From assembly GCA_016870035.1 (NCBI GenBank), contig VGCJ01000011.1, positions 1-37,903 on the forward strand: a DNA stretch of 37,903 nucleotides. Reading direction: 5' to 3'. Made by a program: the position numbers and the translations under genes. Under the pieces are notes generated by a model, which was not told the DNA's origin, made no database searches, and saw only the letters and a program-made list of their open reading frames with translations. Positions within the stretch are counted from its first letter, which is position 1, and each line of letters starts with the position of its first letter. The DNA is from Alphaproteobacteria bacterium (lineage in GTDB: Bacteria > Pseudomonadota > Alphaproteobacteria > Rhizobiales > Beijerinckiaceae). Shown piece by piece: positions 1 to 11,481 of the stretch.

Positions 1-120
1 CATCAGAGCCAAAACATGAACCGAATAATTCAATTATAAACTTTCAGGAATGTCTTTCAACAGCATCGCGCACCTCTTTTGGTGAATCGACACAAGTGCA
101 ACGCACTGGTGCAGGTCCCA

Positions 121-156
121 GAAAGCGAAAAGACTCCCGTGCCGCGCACTGGAGTC
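121..156 (-). terminator. Rho-independent terminator, minus strand
   Basis: GACTCC (132-137) pairs with GGAGTC (151-156), and inside it GTGC pairs with GCAC, with one opposed mismatch between the two helices and a 3-base loop. On the minus strand the hairpin is followed by TTTTCGCTTTC (131-121). It lies about 480 bases beyond the end of ispG with a repeat in between, so it more likely serves the candidate RNA at 324-122 than ispG. Confidence 0.65.
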
Positions 157-324
157 GGGGTGCTAAGAAAGCCATTCAAGTTTGCCCGCAGCGCTTTTAG
201 CTTTGCAGCCTGGACATAAACGCCACCCCGACGTGTGAGCGTCAGGGCTGTTTGGTCTCGGCAGAGGCACTGCCGACTTGAGTGGGGGTTTCTCAGGCCC
301 CAGGCCATGTGGATACATGACCTA
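122..324 (-). ncRNA. Candidate structured small RNA, family not recognised
   Basis: Seen: read on the minus strand, this stretch is a chain of hairpins between a promoter-like pair and an intrinsic terminator. In transcript order there is a 5' hairpin (322-316 with 309-303, 7 bp, one G-U), a GGGG/CCCC hairpin around 300-284, a 7-bp hairpin TCGGCAG/CTGCCGA around 278-260, and an 8-bp hairpin CCCTGACG/CGTCGGGG around 248-227. The arm GTCGGGGTG of that last hairpin can instead pair over 9 bp with CACCCCGAC near 163-154, so two exclusive folds exist. Transcript length would be about 200 nt. I compared it from memory with tmRNA, RNase P RNA, SRP RNA and 6S RNA and found none of their hallmark motifs. 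A 100-codon minus-strand reading frame covers the same bases but runs through the terminator hairpin and looks like no known protein. That this is a real transcript is inferred. Confidence 0.5.
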
Positions 325-330
325 AGAAAA

Positions 331-359
331 ACTAGAGCAAACCTTCGACCAAAACGCAA
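331..359 (-). promoter_or_regulatory. Candidate sigma-70 promoter of the small RNA
   Basis: On the minus strand TTGCGT (359-354) and TCTAGT (336-331) are separated by exactly 17 bases. The expected start lies at about 324, directly before the first hairpin (322-303). The boxes themselves match the consensus only moderately, so the fit to the downstream structure is the main support. Confidence 0.4.
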
Positions 360-485
360 CGTCCCCGGCGCTTAAAACGCGGAGAGCAGACGTTATTGAG
401 GAGAAGATACAACGCGCTTAAATCGAACAGGTGCATTTTAGTAAAATGTGAGCAATATATTTCTGCGGGAGCTGGGCACACAAAC

Positions 486-604
486 CGTCATTTCGAGCGA
501 ACGCGAAGCAATCTAGGTGGAGTCAAAAGAAAAGGCCAATGACAACCGATGCGCCTCAATAATAATTATCAACTAGATTGCTTCGCGTTCGCTTGCAATG
601 GCGA
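486..604. repeat. 120-bp palindromic MITE/REP-like element, copy 1
   Basis: Two inverted arms (perfect over 21 bp at 496-516 and 573-593, imperfect out to 486 and 604) flank a 56-base centre. The arms carry the core ATTGCTTCGCGTTCGCT, of a type common in alphaproteobacterial intergenic DNA. Copy 2 at 17746-17865 has the same arm length and the same 56-base centre, and lies in the opposite orientation. The first 20 bases of this centre (517-536) match the complement of copy 2 except for one base. The element sits just downstream of ispG. On that strand the centre gives a weak GGC/GCC hairpin before TTTTCTTTT, so it may end ispG transcription. The hairpin is poorer than in copy 2. Confidence 0.75.
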
Positions 605-636
605 CTAATCGATTGCCGACCGACAAAGCAAACGCC

Positions 637-1896
637 TCACCCAAACCTTTTCTCAATATACTCCGCCACCATCGTCTTGAATTCAGCGGCAATCGTAGGC
701 CCGCGTAAGGTCGCGGCTTTTTGGCCGTCGATAAACACAGGCGCGGTGGGCGCTTCGCCGGTGCCGGGCAGAGAGATGCCGATATTGGCGTGTTTTGATT
801 CACCCGGTCCATTCACAATGCAACCCATCACCGCGACGTTCAAATTTTCAACGCCGACATAACGCGTTTTCCATTCGGGCATTGAAGTGGAAATCCAATC
901 CTGAATGTCACGCGCGAGTTCTTGAAACACGGTCGATGTTGTGCGGCCGCAACCGGGGCACGCGGCGACAAGCGGCACAAAAGTGCGAAAGCCCATGGTC
1001 TGCAAAATCTCTTGCGCCACTTTGACTTCGAGCGTGCGATCACCACCGGGCTCCGGTGTGAGTGAAACGCGGATCGTGTCGCCAATTCCTTCTTGCAACA
1101 AAATACCCATCGCCGCAGATGATGCGACAATGCCTTTTGAGCCCATGCCCGCTTCGGTCAATCCAAGATGAAGCGCGAAGTCAGAGCGCTTCGCCAACAT
1201 GCGATAGACGGAAATCAAATCCTGCACACCTGAAACTTTTGCCGAAAGAATGATTTTGTTTTTCGGTAAGCCGATGTCTTCGGCGCGTTCAGCCGACATC
1301 AAAGCCGATTGCACAAGCGCTTCGCGCGTCACCGCGCGCGCATCAAGTGGGGCAACGCTTTTCGCATTGATGTCCATATAATGTGTAAGAAGTTCCTGAT
1401 CGAGCGAACCCCAATTCGCGCCAATGCGCACGGCCTTGTTATGCTTGATCGCCATTTCAACAATGGCTGAAAATTGCCGATCCTTCTTGTCTTTGAAACC
1501 GACATTGCCGGGATTGATACGATATTTGTCGAGCGCTTCTGCACAAGCGGGATGATCCGCCAAAAGTTTGTGACCGATATAATGAAAATCACCGACGAGT
1601 GGTGCGGTGACGCCGCGTTTCAAAAGTTGTTCTTTGATATGAGGCACGGCTTTTGCTGCTTCATCACGATCAACCGTGATGCGCACAATTTCTGAACCTT
1701 GCCGCGCGAGCGCCGCCACTTGTTGAACAGTTCCGTCAATATCGGCCGTGTCCGTGTTGGTCATGGATTGCACAACAATCGGTGCGCCACCGCCAACCGT
1801 TATGGATCCCACTTTCAACGCAACGGTTTTATGGCGCTTCAACGGCGCGGCTTCGATCGGTTGCGGCAGACAGGAAATATCATTCATGGGCGTCAT
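637..1896 (-). CDS. ispG: 4-hydroxy-3-methylbut-2-en-1-yl diphosphate synthase IspG
   Basis: This is the penultimate enzyme of the MEP (non-mevalonate) isoprenoid pathway. It reductively opens 2-C-methylerythritol 2,4-cyclodiphosphate to HMBPP with a [4Fe-4S] cluster. The 419-residue product has the N-terminal TIM-barrel region (about 20-290) and the C-terminal cluster domain. Visible cluster ligands are C313 and C316 in CPGCGRT, C359 in GCIVNGPGE, and E366 of that motif. Length and motifs are normal for the bacterial short form. The ATG start (1896) overlaps the zur stop as ATGA, which suggests translational coupling. A second ATG lies three codons on (MNDISC). It is the last gene of the run xerC > methyltransferase > zur > ispG. 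The other isoprenoid gene here, ispA at 27.5 kb, is unlinked. Confidence 0.96.
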   Translation of the reverse strand: MTPMNDISCLPQPIEAAPLKRHKTVALKVGSITVGGGAPIVVQSMTNTDTADIDGTVQQVAALARQGSEIVRITVDRDEAAKAVPHIKEQLLKRGVTAPLVGDFHYIGHKLLADHPACAEALDKYRINPGNVGFKDKKDRQFSAIVEMAIKHNKAVRIGANWGSLDQELLTHYMDINAKSVAPLDARAVTREALVQSALMSAERAEDIGLPKNKIILSAKVSGVQDLISVYRMLAKRSDFALHLGLTEAGMGSKGIVASSAAMGILLQEGIGDTIRVSLTPEPGGDRTLEVKVAQEILQTMGFRTFVPLVAACPGCGRTTSTVFQELARDIQDWISTSMPEWKTRYVGVENLNVAVMGCIVNGPGESKHANIGISLPGTGEAPTAPVFIDGQKAATLRGPTIAAEFKTMVAEYIEKRFG

Positions 1897-2420
1897 TCAC
1901 TTGTTGTACGACAATGGGCGCAAAGGCCCTGAATTTCGATTACTTGCGCACGCGGACTAAAGCCTTGCGCTTGTACAAGTCCGGTCAAAGCGCGCGCGAG
2001 CGATTCGGACGTTGTTTCGTCAACACCGCCGCAGCTTTCGCAAATCAAAAACATCACGGGTTCATTGGACATGTGATGAAAGGGGCAGGCGATATAGGCG
2101 TTGCGGCTTTCAAGCTTATGCGCGAGACCGGCTGCGAGCAGAAAATCAAACGCACGATAGATCGTAACCGGCGCTTCGCGTTTGCCGGTTGTTGCCGCAA
2201 GCGCATCGATCGTTTCATAGGCACTCATCGGGCGATTCGTTGAATAAAGCGCTTCGAGCACTGCACGGCGTATCGGCGTGAGCTTTAATCCTTCAGTCGC
2301 ACAATGCGCCTCGGCTGCGGCCAGCGCTTCGAGCGCGCGCGCCGCATGGGCTGACTCATGCGCGCAGCCCTCATGATGATGATCATGAGCGTGCTCGTGC
2401 GTGTGATCCTGTTTATCCAT
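1893..2420 (-). CDS. zur: Fur-family zinc uptake regulator, Zur type
   Basis: A DNA-binding metalloregulator of 175 residues. The winged-helix domain is at about 40-115 and the dimerisation/metal domain at about 116-175. Two CxxC pairs (C127/C130 in ICESCG and C167/C170 in GLCAHC) form the structural zinc site. The stretches [20 protein letters not shown] and GLCAHC resemble enterobacterial Zur more than Fur, so I call Zur. The N-terminus is unusual: nine histidines in the first 25 residues plus C19, a possible extra metal-binding tail. By family knowledge it represses zinc import genes when zinc is plentiful, but none are in view. It overlaps ispG by 4 bp and starts 31 bp after the methyltransferase gene. 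Fur or another paralogue is the alternative. Confidence 0.85.
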   Translation of the reverse strand: MDKQDHTHEHAHDHHHEGCAHESAHAARALEALAAAEAHCATEGLKLTPIRRAVLEALYSTNRPMSAYETIDALAATTGKREAPVTIYRAFDFLLAAGLAHKLESRNAYIACPFHHMSNEPVMFLICESCGGVDETTSESLARALTGLVQAQGFSPRAQVIEIQGLCAHCRTTSE

Positions 2421-2451
2421 GCGCGGCTTTTACCATGGGCGGCGATGAAAA

Positions 2452-3102
2452 TCAGCCGGGCAAAAGCTTAAAAACCTTCGTCCGCTTGATCTCGGTGTCT
2501 TCAATCTCGCGCGTTGTGGGAACGCGATATTCGGCCAATTCTTGCAAACCCGTTTTGGGTAAAAAGGCCCGCCCCGGATCGCCGATCAGCACGGTTGTAC
2601 CGCGTTTCGCAAGCTGATGAAGCCACGCAAAAACCCGCGCCGCCATATCGCGCTCATAGGCAATGTCACCGGCTAAGACGATATCCCAATCCTCATCTTG
2701 GCCGATAAGATCGCCGCTGCGCAACGAGACTTCGGCGCCGTTGTCTTTTGCGTTCAAGGCAATGGCTGCGAGCGCAAAGTCGTCAATCTCATTGGCTTCG
2801 ACGGAGCGGGCTCCTGACTTGGAGGCCGCAATCGCCAAAAGCCCGGCACCGGCGGCAAAATCGAGGACTTTCTTACCGCGCACGGTGTCCGGATGGTCGA
2901 GAATATAGCGGGCAAGGCCTTGGCCTCCTGCCCAGGCAAAGGCCCAGAACGGGGGCGGTAAGCCAATTTTTTCGAGGTCATCTTCGGTCTTTTTCCAGAT
3001 TTCCGTGATTTCATCGGCCAGATAAAGGCTGATTTTCGGCGTATGCGGCACGGCAAGCCACTCCGTATGGGCGCGGATAAGCGCGGATTTATCTTCAATC
3101 AT
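2452..3102 (-). CDS. Class I SAM methyltransferase, ETF-beta lysine methyltransferase (METTL20) type
   Basis: A 216-residue Rossmann-fold methyltransferase. The SAM-binding motif VLDFAAGAGLL is at about 79-89, an acidic residue in VEANEID follows at the end of beta 2, and a motif IV-like segment VLAGDIAYE is near 141-149. The segment PPFWAFAWAGGQ before motif I is the signature I associate with the METTL20/ETFBKMT group. Its bacterial member methylates lysines of the electron-transfer flavoprotein beta subunit, the carrier for dehydrogenases such as acyl-CoA dehydrogenases. The substrate here is inferred, since no ETF gene is in the window. The gene starts 9 bp after the xerC stop and lies 31 bp before zur, so it is probably cotranscribed with both. 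Older annotations call such proteins nicotinamide N-methyltransferase-like or PrmA-like. Confidence 0.75.
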   Translation of the reverse strand: MIEDKSALIRAHTEWLAVPHTPKISLYLADEITEIWKKTEDDLEKIGLPPPFWAFAWAGGQGLARYILDHPDTVRGKKVLDFAAGAGLLAIAASKSGARSVEANEIDDFALAAIALNAKDNGAEVSLRSGDLIGQDEDWDIVLAGDIAYERDMAARVFAWLHQLAKRGTTVLIGDPGRAFLPKTGLQELAEYRVPTTREIEDTEIKRTKVFKLLPG

Positions 3103-3111
3103 GAGCCAAGC

Positions 3112-4050
3112 CTAAGGGACGCGGGCGCGCGGATGTGCCTCGTCAAAGGCTTTGAGAAGCATCGCGTCATCAACATCCGTATAGATTTGTGTCGTTGAAA
3201 GCGAGGCGTGGCCGAGTAATTCCTGGATCGCGCGCAAATCGCCGCCGCGGGTCAAAAGATGCGTCGCGAAAGAATGTCTGAGCGCATGGGGCGTGGCTGT
3301 GTCGGGCAGGCCCAGACTTCCGCGCAGGCGTTCCATTGCGAGCTGGATGATGCGCGGGGATAAAACTCCGCCGCGCGCGCCGCGAAACAGCGGCTTATTT
3401 GGCTCCAACCGATACGGACATTGCTCACGATAGGCCGCAAGCGCTTCGATCACGGGGCCAATCACGGGCACAATCCGCGTCCGGCCGCTTTTTCCGGTAA
3501 TTCGCAAAGTCTCAAAACCGCTTTCCGGGCAATCACGGGCCAAAAGCCCGAGCGCCTCGGAAATGCGAAGCCCGCACCCATATAGAAGCGTCATCACAGC
3601 CGCGTCACGTGCGAGGATCCACGGCGCGCGGGTCTCATCCGCTCTTTCTTCGGGATCGACAAGGCGAAGCGCCGTTTTGGCTGAGACGGGTTTTGGCAAA
3701 AGGCGCGGGACTTTCGGGCCGCGCAAAACGGCGAGCGCCGAAGCGTCTGCTAAACCCTCCCGCTCGAGAAAACGCAGATAAGAGCGCAATCCGGCGAGTT
3801 GGCGCATGAGACTGCGGCTGCCGACGCCTTCTTCACGGCGTTTCGCCAGAAAGGCGCGAATATCGCCCGCTTCGAGATTTTTGAGCCGTTTATCGATGCC
3901 CGCGCCCGGTTCAACGCCGAGAAAGTCAAGAAATTGAGTCACATCCCGCAAATAGGCCTCGCAAGTTTTAGGCGAAAGCCGCCGTTCATCGGCCAAACGG
4001 GCCAACCAGCGGGCAAAAGGGGAAGAGGGGTGCGGCGCGTCGGTGGACAT
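3112..4050 (-). CDS. xerC: Tyrosine recombinase XerC
   Basis: A site-specific recombinase that, with XerD, resolves chromosome dimers at dif during division. The 312-residue product has the N-terminal SAM-like core-binding domain (about 10-100) and the C-terminal catalytic domain. All catalytic residues are visible: R162 in GLRISEAL, K187 in TGKSGRT, H255 and R258 in HALRHSF, H281 in LGHASL, and Y290 in QIYTDV. I prefer the ATG at 4050. A GTG at 4065 would add five residues (MRESL) but has no ribosome site in front. It is a core gene, not a phage integrase: no att sites or mobile genes are nearby, and it is divergent from priA as in many alphaproteobacteria. It leads the minus-strand run that ends with ispG. 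Confidence 0.93.
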   Translation of the reverse strand: MSTDAPHPSSPFARWLARLADERRLSPKTCEAYLRDVTQFLDFLGVEPGAGIDKRLKNLEAGDIRAFLAKRREEGVGSRSLMRQLAGLRSYLRFLEREGLADASALAVLRGPKVPRLLPKPVSAKTALRLVDPEERADETRAPWILARDAAVMTLLYGCGLRISEALGLLARDCPESGFETLRITGKSGRTRIVPVIGPVIEALAAYREQCPYRLEPNKPLFRGARGGVLSPRIIQLAMERLRGSLGLPDTATPHALRHSFATHLLTRGGDLRAIQELLGHASLSTTQIYTDVDDAMLLKAFDEAHPRARVP

Positions 4051-4131
4051 AAGGCTTTCTCGCACAGGCAGAATTAACAGGCTGTAAGCGCTGGGTCGTC
4101 CCGAGGCCCTTATTGATGCTATTCGTCTTTC

Positions 4132-6348
4132 ATGCGTGCCGATTCCCGCTCGCCCGAAAGCCTTTTTGATGATGCCGAGACGCCCTCAACGGTGATCGTC
4201 GACGTGCTGATCCCGCTCGCGCTCGACATCGCCTATTCTTACAAAGTGCCGACGGGGCTCACTCTTGCGGTAGGTGATGTCGTCCATGTGCCGCTTGCCG
4301 CACGCGAAACAATCGGCGTTGTGTGGGAGACACGGACGGGCGCTGCCACCTCAAATCTCAAAGCCGTGATCGGCAAAGCGGATGCGCCGTCCCTTAGGCC
4401 TCACTTGCGCGAATTTGTTGATTGGGTCGCGCGCTATACGCTCGCGCCACGCGGGCTTGTGTTGCGTATGGTGTTGCGTGCGCCTGAGATTGAACGGAAC
4501 GAACGCATCGCCATGGGCGTTCGTCTTGTCGGTGCGCCTCCGCAACGAATGACGCCCGCACGGCAACGCGTTCTTGCGATTTTGGATGATGGGTTGCTGC
4601 GTTCAAAACGCGATCTTTGTGATAAAGCGGGTGTGAGCGCCGCGGTGATTGACGGTCTGATCGATGAAGGTACATTGGTGCCTGAACCCATGCCGAAAGC
4701 GCCTGTTGCGCCTTTGCCTGATCCTGATTTTACAAAAACAATTTTTTCTGAAGCGCAAAGCCAAGCGGTCGATGCACTGATTCATGCTGCTCAACAAAAT
4801 ACATCTTCAATACTTCTCCTCGAAGGTGTCACCGGATCTGGTAAAACAGAAGTTTATTTTGAAGCAGTGGCCGAAACGCTTCGCAGTGGTCGTCAGTCAT
4901 TAATTCTCATGCCTGAAATTGCACTCACTGGACAATTTCTTGATCGTTTCGAAAAACGTTTTGGCGTGCGACCGGCTGAATGGCATTCTGGTATTTCAGG
5001 CCGTCGTCGTGAAAAGATATTTGCCGCGCTCGCATCAGGAGAAGCGAAAGTTATTGCGGGCGCGCGTTCCGCTTTGTTTTTACCCTATGCGAATCTCGGT
5101 TTGATCATTGTCGACGAAGAGCATGAAACCGCTTATAAACAAGAAGATGGCGTTAATTACCACGCGCGAGATATGGCCGTTGTCCGCGGGCGCCTTGAAA
5201 ACGCGCCTGTAATTTTGGCGTCTGCTACGCCCTCAATTGAAAGTCGTGTGAATGCGAAAGCAAGGCGTTATCTCTATGTGAAATTACCAGAGCGTCACGG
5301 CGGTCGTGCGATGCCCGTTATCGCGACTATCGATATGCGTGAAGATGCGCCGGCAAAGACCAAATTTTTATCTCCACGACTAGTAGGCGAAATCAAAGAG
5401 ACAATCGCACGTGGTGAACAAGCTCTTCTTTATTTAAATCGTCGTGGTTATGCGCCGCTCACTTTGTGTCGTCATTGCGGACATCGTTTTCAATGTCCGA
5501 ATTGTACAACATGGTTGGTTGAACATCGCTTTCGTCGCGCTTTGATGTGTCATCATTGCGGACATGTTGAACGTCGTCCGGAAACATGTCCCTCATGTTC
5601 GACAGAAGATAGTTTAGCGGCGTGTGGCCCGGGCGTTGAAAGACTCCAGGAAGAAGTCGCAGAACAATTTTCCGAAGCGCGTGCGCTTGTTTTATCGTCT
5701 GATATGCCCGGCGGCATCGAACGATTGCGACGTGAAATTGAAGCAGTGGCTTCTGGTGAATTCAGCATCGTGATTGGCACACAACTCATCGCGAAAGGTC
5801 ATCATTTTCCTTATCTCTCCCTCGTCGGTGTCGTGGATGCGGATCTTGGACTCACATCGGGTGATCCGCGTGCGGCCGAGCGAACCTTTCAAATGCTTGG
5901 ACAAGTCACCGGACGCGCCGGACGCGGCCACACGGCGGGGCGTGCGCTTCTTCAAAGCTACGATCCGGAACATCCGGTTATTCGCGCTTTGGTCTCGGGC
6001 GATGCTGAGCGATTTTATCGCGAAGAAATCGCCCAGCGTGAAGCGGCGGGTCTGCCGCCTTTCGGCCGTCTCGCATCTCTTATCATCTCGGCCAATGAGC
6101 GGCTTCCCGCCGAATCCCACGCCCGCGCTTTGAAGAGAGTGGCCGACCCCCCCGCTGGAGTGACCGTTTTGGGCCCAGCGGAAGCGCCGATTGCGGTGAT
6201 CAGAGGCCGCCATCGCTTCCGAATTCTGGTCAAAACCGAGCGTTCGGTGCCGTTTCAGATTTATCTTAAGGAATGGCTCGCCCGGGCGCCAAAACCCACC
6301 GGAAATGTCCGCGTTGAGGTCGATATCGACCCACAAAGCTTTTACTGA
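4132..6348 (+). CDS. priA: Primosomal replication restart helicase PriA
   Basis: A 3'-5' DNA helicase that recognises stalled forks and reloads the replisome. The 738-residue product has the N-terminal 3'-DNA binding domain (about 20-115), a winged-helix linker, and the two helicase lobes. Walker A GVTGSGKT is at 232-239 and the DEEH box at 328-331. The PriA zinc-binding insert carries eight cysteines in four CxxC-type pairs (CRHCGHRFQCPNC ... CHHC ... CPSC). Motif V/VI region GQVTGRAGRG follows. The length is normal. No clear Shine-Dalgarno precedes the ATG at 4132, so the start is less certain. It is divergent from xerC across about 80 bp, which must hold both promoters, and it ends about 230 bp before atpH. 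Confidence 0.95.
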   Translation: MRADSRSPESLFDDAETPSTVIVDVLIPLALDIAYSYKVPTGLTLAVGDVVHVPLAARETIGVVWETRTGAATSNLKAVIGKADAPSLRPHLREFVDWVARYTLAPRGLVLRMVLRAPEIERNERIAMGVRLVGAPPQRMTPARQRVLAILDDGLLRSKRDLCDKAGVSAAVIDGLIDEGTLVPEPMPKAPVAPLPDPDFTKTIFSEAQSQAVDALIHAAQQNTSSILLLEGVTGSGKTEVYFEAVAETLRSGRQSLILMPEIALTGQFLDRFEKRFGVRPAEWHSGISGRRREKIFAALASGEAKVIAGARSALFLPYANLGLIIVDEEHETAYKQEDGVNYHARDMAVVRGRLENAPVILASATPSIESRVNAKARRYLYVKLPERHGGRAMPVIATIDMREDAPAKTKFLSPRLVGEIKETIARGEQALLYLNRRGYAPLTLCRHCGHRFQCPNCTTWLVEHRFRRALMCHHCGHVERRPETCPSCSTEDSLAACGPGVERLQEEVAEQFSEARALVLSSDMPGGIERLRREIEAVASGEFSIVIGTQLIAKGHHFPYLSLVGVVDADLGLTSGDPRAAERTFQMLGQVTGRAGRGHTAGRALLQSYDPEHPVIRALVSGDAERFYREEIAQREAAGLPPFGRLASLIISANERLPAESHARALKRVADPPAGVTVLGPAEAPIAVIRGRHRFRILVKTERSVPFQIYLKEWLARAPKPTGNVRVEVDIDPQSFY

Positions 6349-6413
6349 CAGCCCGCGGGTCATTTTTGGCTCATGGGCCCAAAGTCAAGGGGCTCAAATG
6401 CACCTTCACCGCA

Positions 6414-6478
6414 TTGCACTTGCGAAGGGTCTATGCTATCTGGTTATTTGTATCTAGTTGCGTTCTCTTCACTATAAA
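6414..6478 (+). promoter_or_regulatory. Candidate promoter(s) of the atp operon
   Basis: The priA-atpH gap offers two weak candidates. TTGCAC (6414-6419) and TATCTG (6437-6442) are 17 bases apart. A better -10-like TATAAA is at 6473-6478 but lacks a good -35. Either gives a leader of roughly 90-125 nt before atpH, rich in T just after 6478. A small GGTT/AACC hairpin sits inside GGGG...CCCC around 6534-6553. Confidence 0.3.
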
Positions 6479-6574
6479 TTTTTTTGGCTTTTCTTGTTGT
6501 GTTCGGCAGCTATTTCGGCTCGGCGGAGCAGGCGGGGAGGTTCAAACAACCCCAGAACTGAGAGATCAACGTCG

Positions 6575-8664
<2,090 letters not shown>

Positions 8665-8687
8665 CTGAGTTTTAAAAGGGACGCGCT

Positions 8688-9569
8688 ATGCCTTCACTGA
8701 AGGACCTGAGGACCCGGATCTCAACTGTCAAGGCGACTCAGAAAATCACAAAGGCCATGCAGATGGTGGCTGCTGCAAAACTGCGCCGCGCGCAAGCCGC
8801 CGCAGAAGCCGCGCGTCCTTATGCGGCGCGGTTGAATTCTGTACTCGTTAATCTTGCAGAGAGCGAAATCTCAAATCCCTCGGCACCGCGCTTGCTTGCA
8901 GGAACCGGCACAGACAAAATGCATTTGTTAGTCGTGTGCACGGCCGAGCGTGGACTTTGCGGGGGTTTTAATTCCTCAATCGCGCGTCTTGCGCGTGAAA
9001 AGGCTCTTGCACTGATAGCGGCTGGGAAAACTGTCAAAATTATTTGTGTCGGCAAAAAAGGTAATGACCTTTTGAAGCGTCAATTTGCGAAAGAGATTAT
9101 CGAATTCGTTGATCTTCGTTCCGTGCGTCATATCGGCTTCGAAAATGCAGATCAGATTGGTCGGAATATTATAGCGCGTTTTGAAAACGGCGAATTTGAT
9201 ATTGCGACTTTATTTTTTGCGCGGTTCCGTTCTGTGATCCAACAAATACCAACTGCGCAACAAATTATTCCGGCTGTGATGTCGTCGAGAGATGTAAAGG
9301 GGCCTATCTCACAGGCTGTTTATGATTATGAACCCGATGAGGCAGAGATACTTTCTTTGCTTTTACCACGTAACATCTCAATGCAGGTGTTCTCCGCGCT
9401 TATAGAAAACGCTGCGTCTGAACAGGGCGCCCGCATGAGCGCGATGGATAATGCCACTCGTAATGCCGGCGATATGATCAGAAAGCAGACAATCAGATAT
9501 AATCGTTTACGACAGGCTAACATCACCAAAGAACTCATTGAAATTATTTCGGGCGCGGAAGCGCTTTGA
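8688..9569 (+). CDS. atpG: F1 ATP synthase gamma subunit
   Basis: The central rotor shaft that couples F0 c-ring rotation to catalysis in beta. At 293 residues it is of normal length. The N-terminal coiled-coil helix [20 protein letters not shown] with [17 protein letters not shown], and the C-terminal helix [14 protein letters not shown] with [22 protein letters not shown], are the diagnostic ends that form the shaft. The central Rossmann-like domain contains ERGLCGGFN. It follows atpA by 23 bp and precedes atpD by 26 bp in the standard order. Confidence 0.97.
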   Translation: MPSLKDLRTRISTVKATQKITKAMQMVAAAKLRRAQAAAEAARPYAARLNSVLVNLAESEISNPSAPRLLAGTGTDKMHLLVVCTAERGLCGGFNSSIARLAREKALALIAAGKTVKIICVGKKGNDLLKRQFAKEIIEFVDLRSVRHIGFENADQIGRNIIARFENGEFDIATLFFARFRSVIQQIPTAQQIIPAVMSSRDVKGPISQAVYDYEPDEAEILSLLLPRNISMQVFSALIENAASEQGARMSAMDNATRNAGDMIRKQTIRYNRLRQANITKELIEIISGAEAL

Positions 9570-9589
9570 CCGATCGCATGAAGGGATAG

Positions 9590-11035
<1,446 letters not shown>

Positions 11036-11064
11036 TCGACGCACCTGACTAAACGGAGATTGTC

Positions 11065-11466
11065 ATGGCCGGATTTGCATTCGAACTCGTCTCTCCCGAG
11101 AAACTTTTGTTTTCAGGTGATGTCGAAGAAGTTGTGATTCCAGGAATAGAAGGCGATTTCGCCGTTCTCAAAGATCACGCCCCTGTCATCTCAGCACTTC
11201 GTCCTGGCGTTCTCTCCTGCAAAGATACCAAGGGTGAAAAGCAAGTCTTGTTTGTGCGCGGCGGTTTTGCTGATGTTTCAACAAATGGCTTGATTGTTCT
11301 TGCTGAACAGGCGGTGCCTTTGACTGAGATGAATGACGAACGTTTCGCTCATGAAGTAAAACTTGCAAGTGATGAGCTTGCATCGGCGCAGACAGAGGAT
11401 AGCCGCCGGTTGGCTTCCGAGCGTCTCGCGCAGATTGAAACCTTACGTAGTGTTGTTCGTCATTAA
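11065..11466 (+). CDS. atpC: F1 ATP synthase epsilon subunit
   Basis: The small rotor subunit that, with gamma, sits on the c-ring and can inhibit ATP hydrolysis. The 133 residues comprise the N-terminal beta-sandwich (about 1-85, with FELVSPEKLLFSGDVEEVVIPG, GDFAVLKDHAPVISALRPG and FVRGGFADV) and a C-terminal two-helix region (about 88-133). This is the usual length for alphaproteobacterial epsilon. It follows atpD by 29 bp with an ACGGAG ribosome site. The DUF1624 gene begins 15 bp after its stop with no terminator between them. Confidence 0.96.
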   Translation: MAGFAFELVSPEKLLFSGDVEEVVIPGIEGDFAVLKDHAPVISALRPGVLSCKDTKGEKQVLFVRGGFADVSTNGLIVLAEQAVPLTEMNDERFAHEVKLASDELASAQTEDSRRLASERLAQIETLRSVVRH

Positions 11467-11481
11467 TCAAAAATTTTTACG

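Noticed and set aside
34-66. Ten-residue minus-strand frame (MLLKDIPESL) with an AGAGG ribosome site
   Set aside because: A possible leader peptide for a gene beyond the window, but far too short to support without seeing what follows.
57-359. 100-codon minus-strand reading frame at the left edge
   Set aside because: It passes through a strong intrinsic terminator and several perfect hairpins, has no recognisable protein features, and is better explained as a structured RNA.
573-812. Minus frame ending in ASEREAI, and a similar frame at 17786-18052
   Set aside because: These are the ends of other-frame translations running into the 120-bp repeat. The peptide is the translation of the repeat, not a conserved protein end.
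3112-4050. Phage or island integrase
   Set aside because: Sequence, length and divergence from priA fit chromosomal XerC, and no attachment sites or mobile genes are nearby. The two tRNA genes are 30 kb away and intact.
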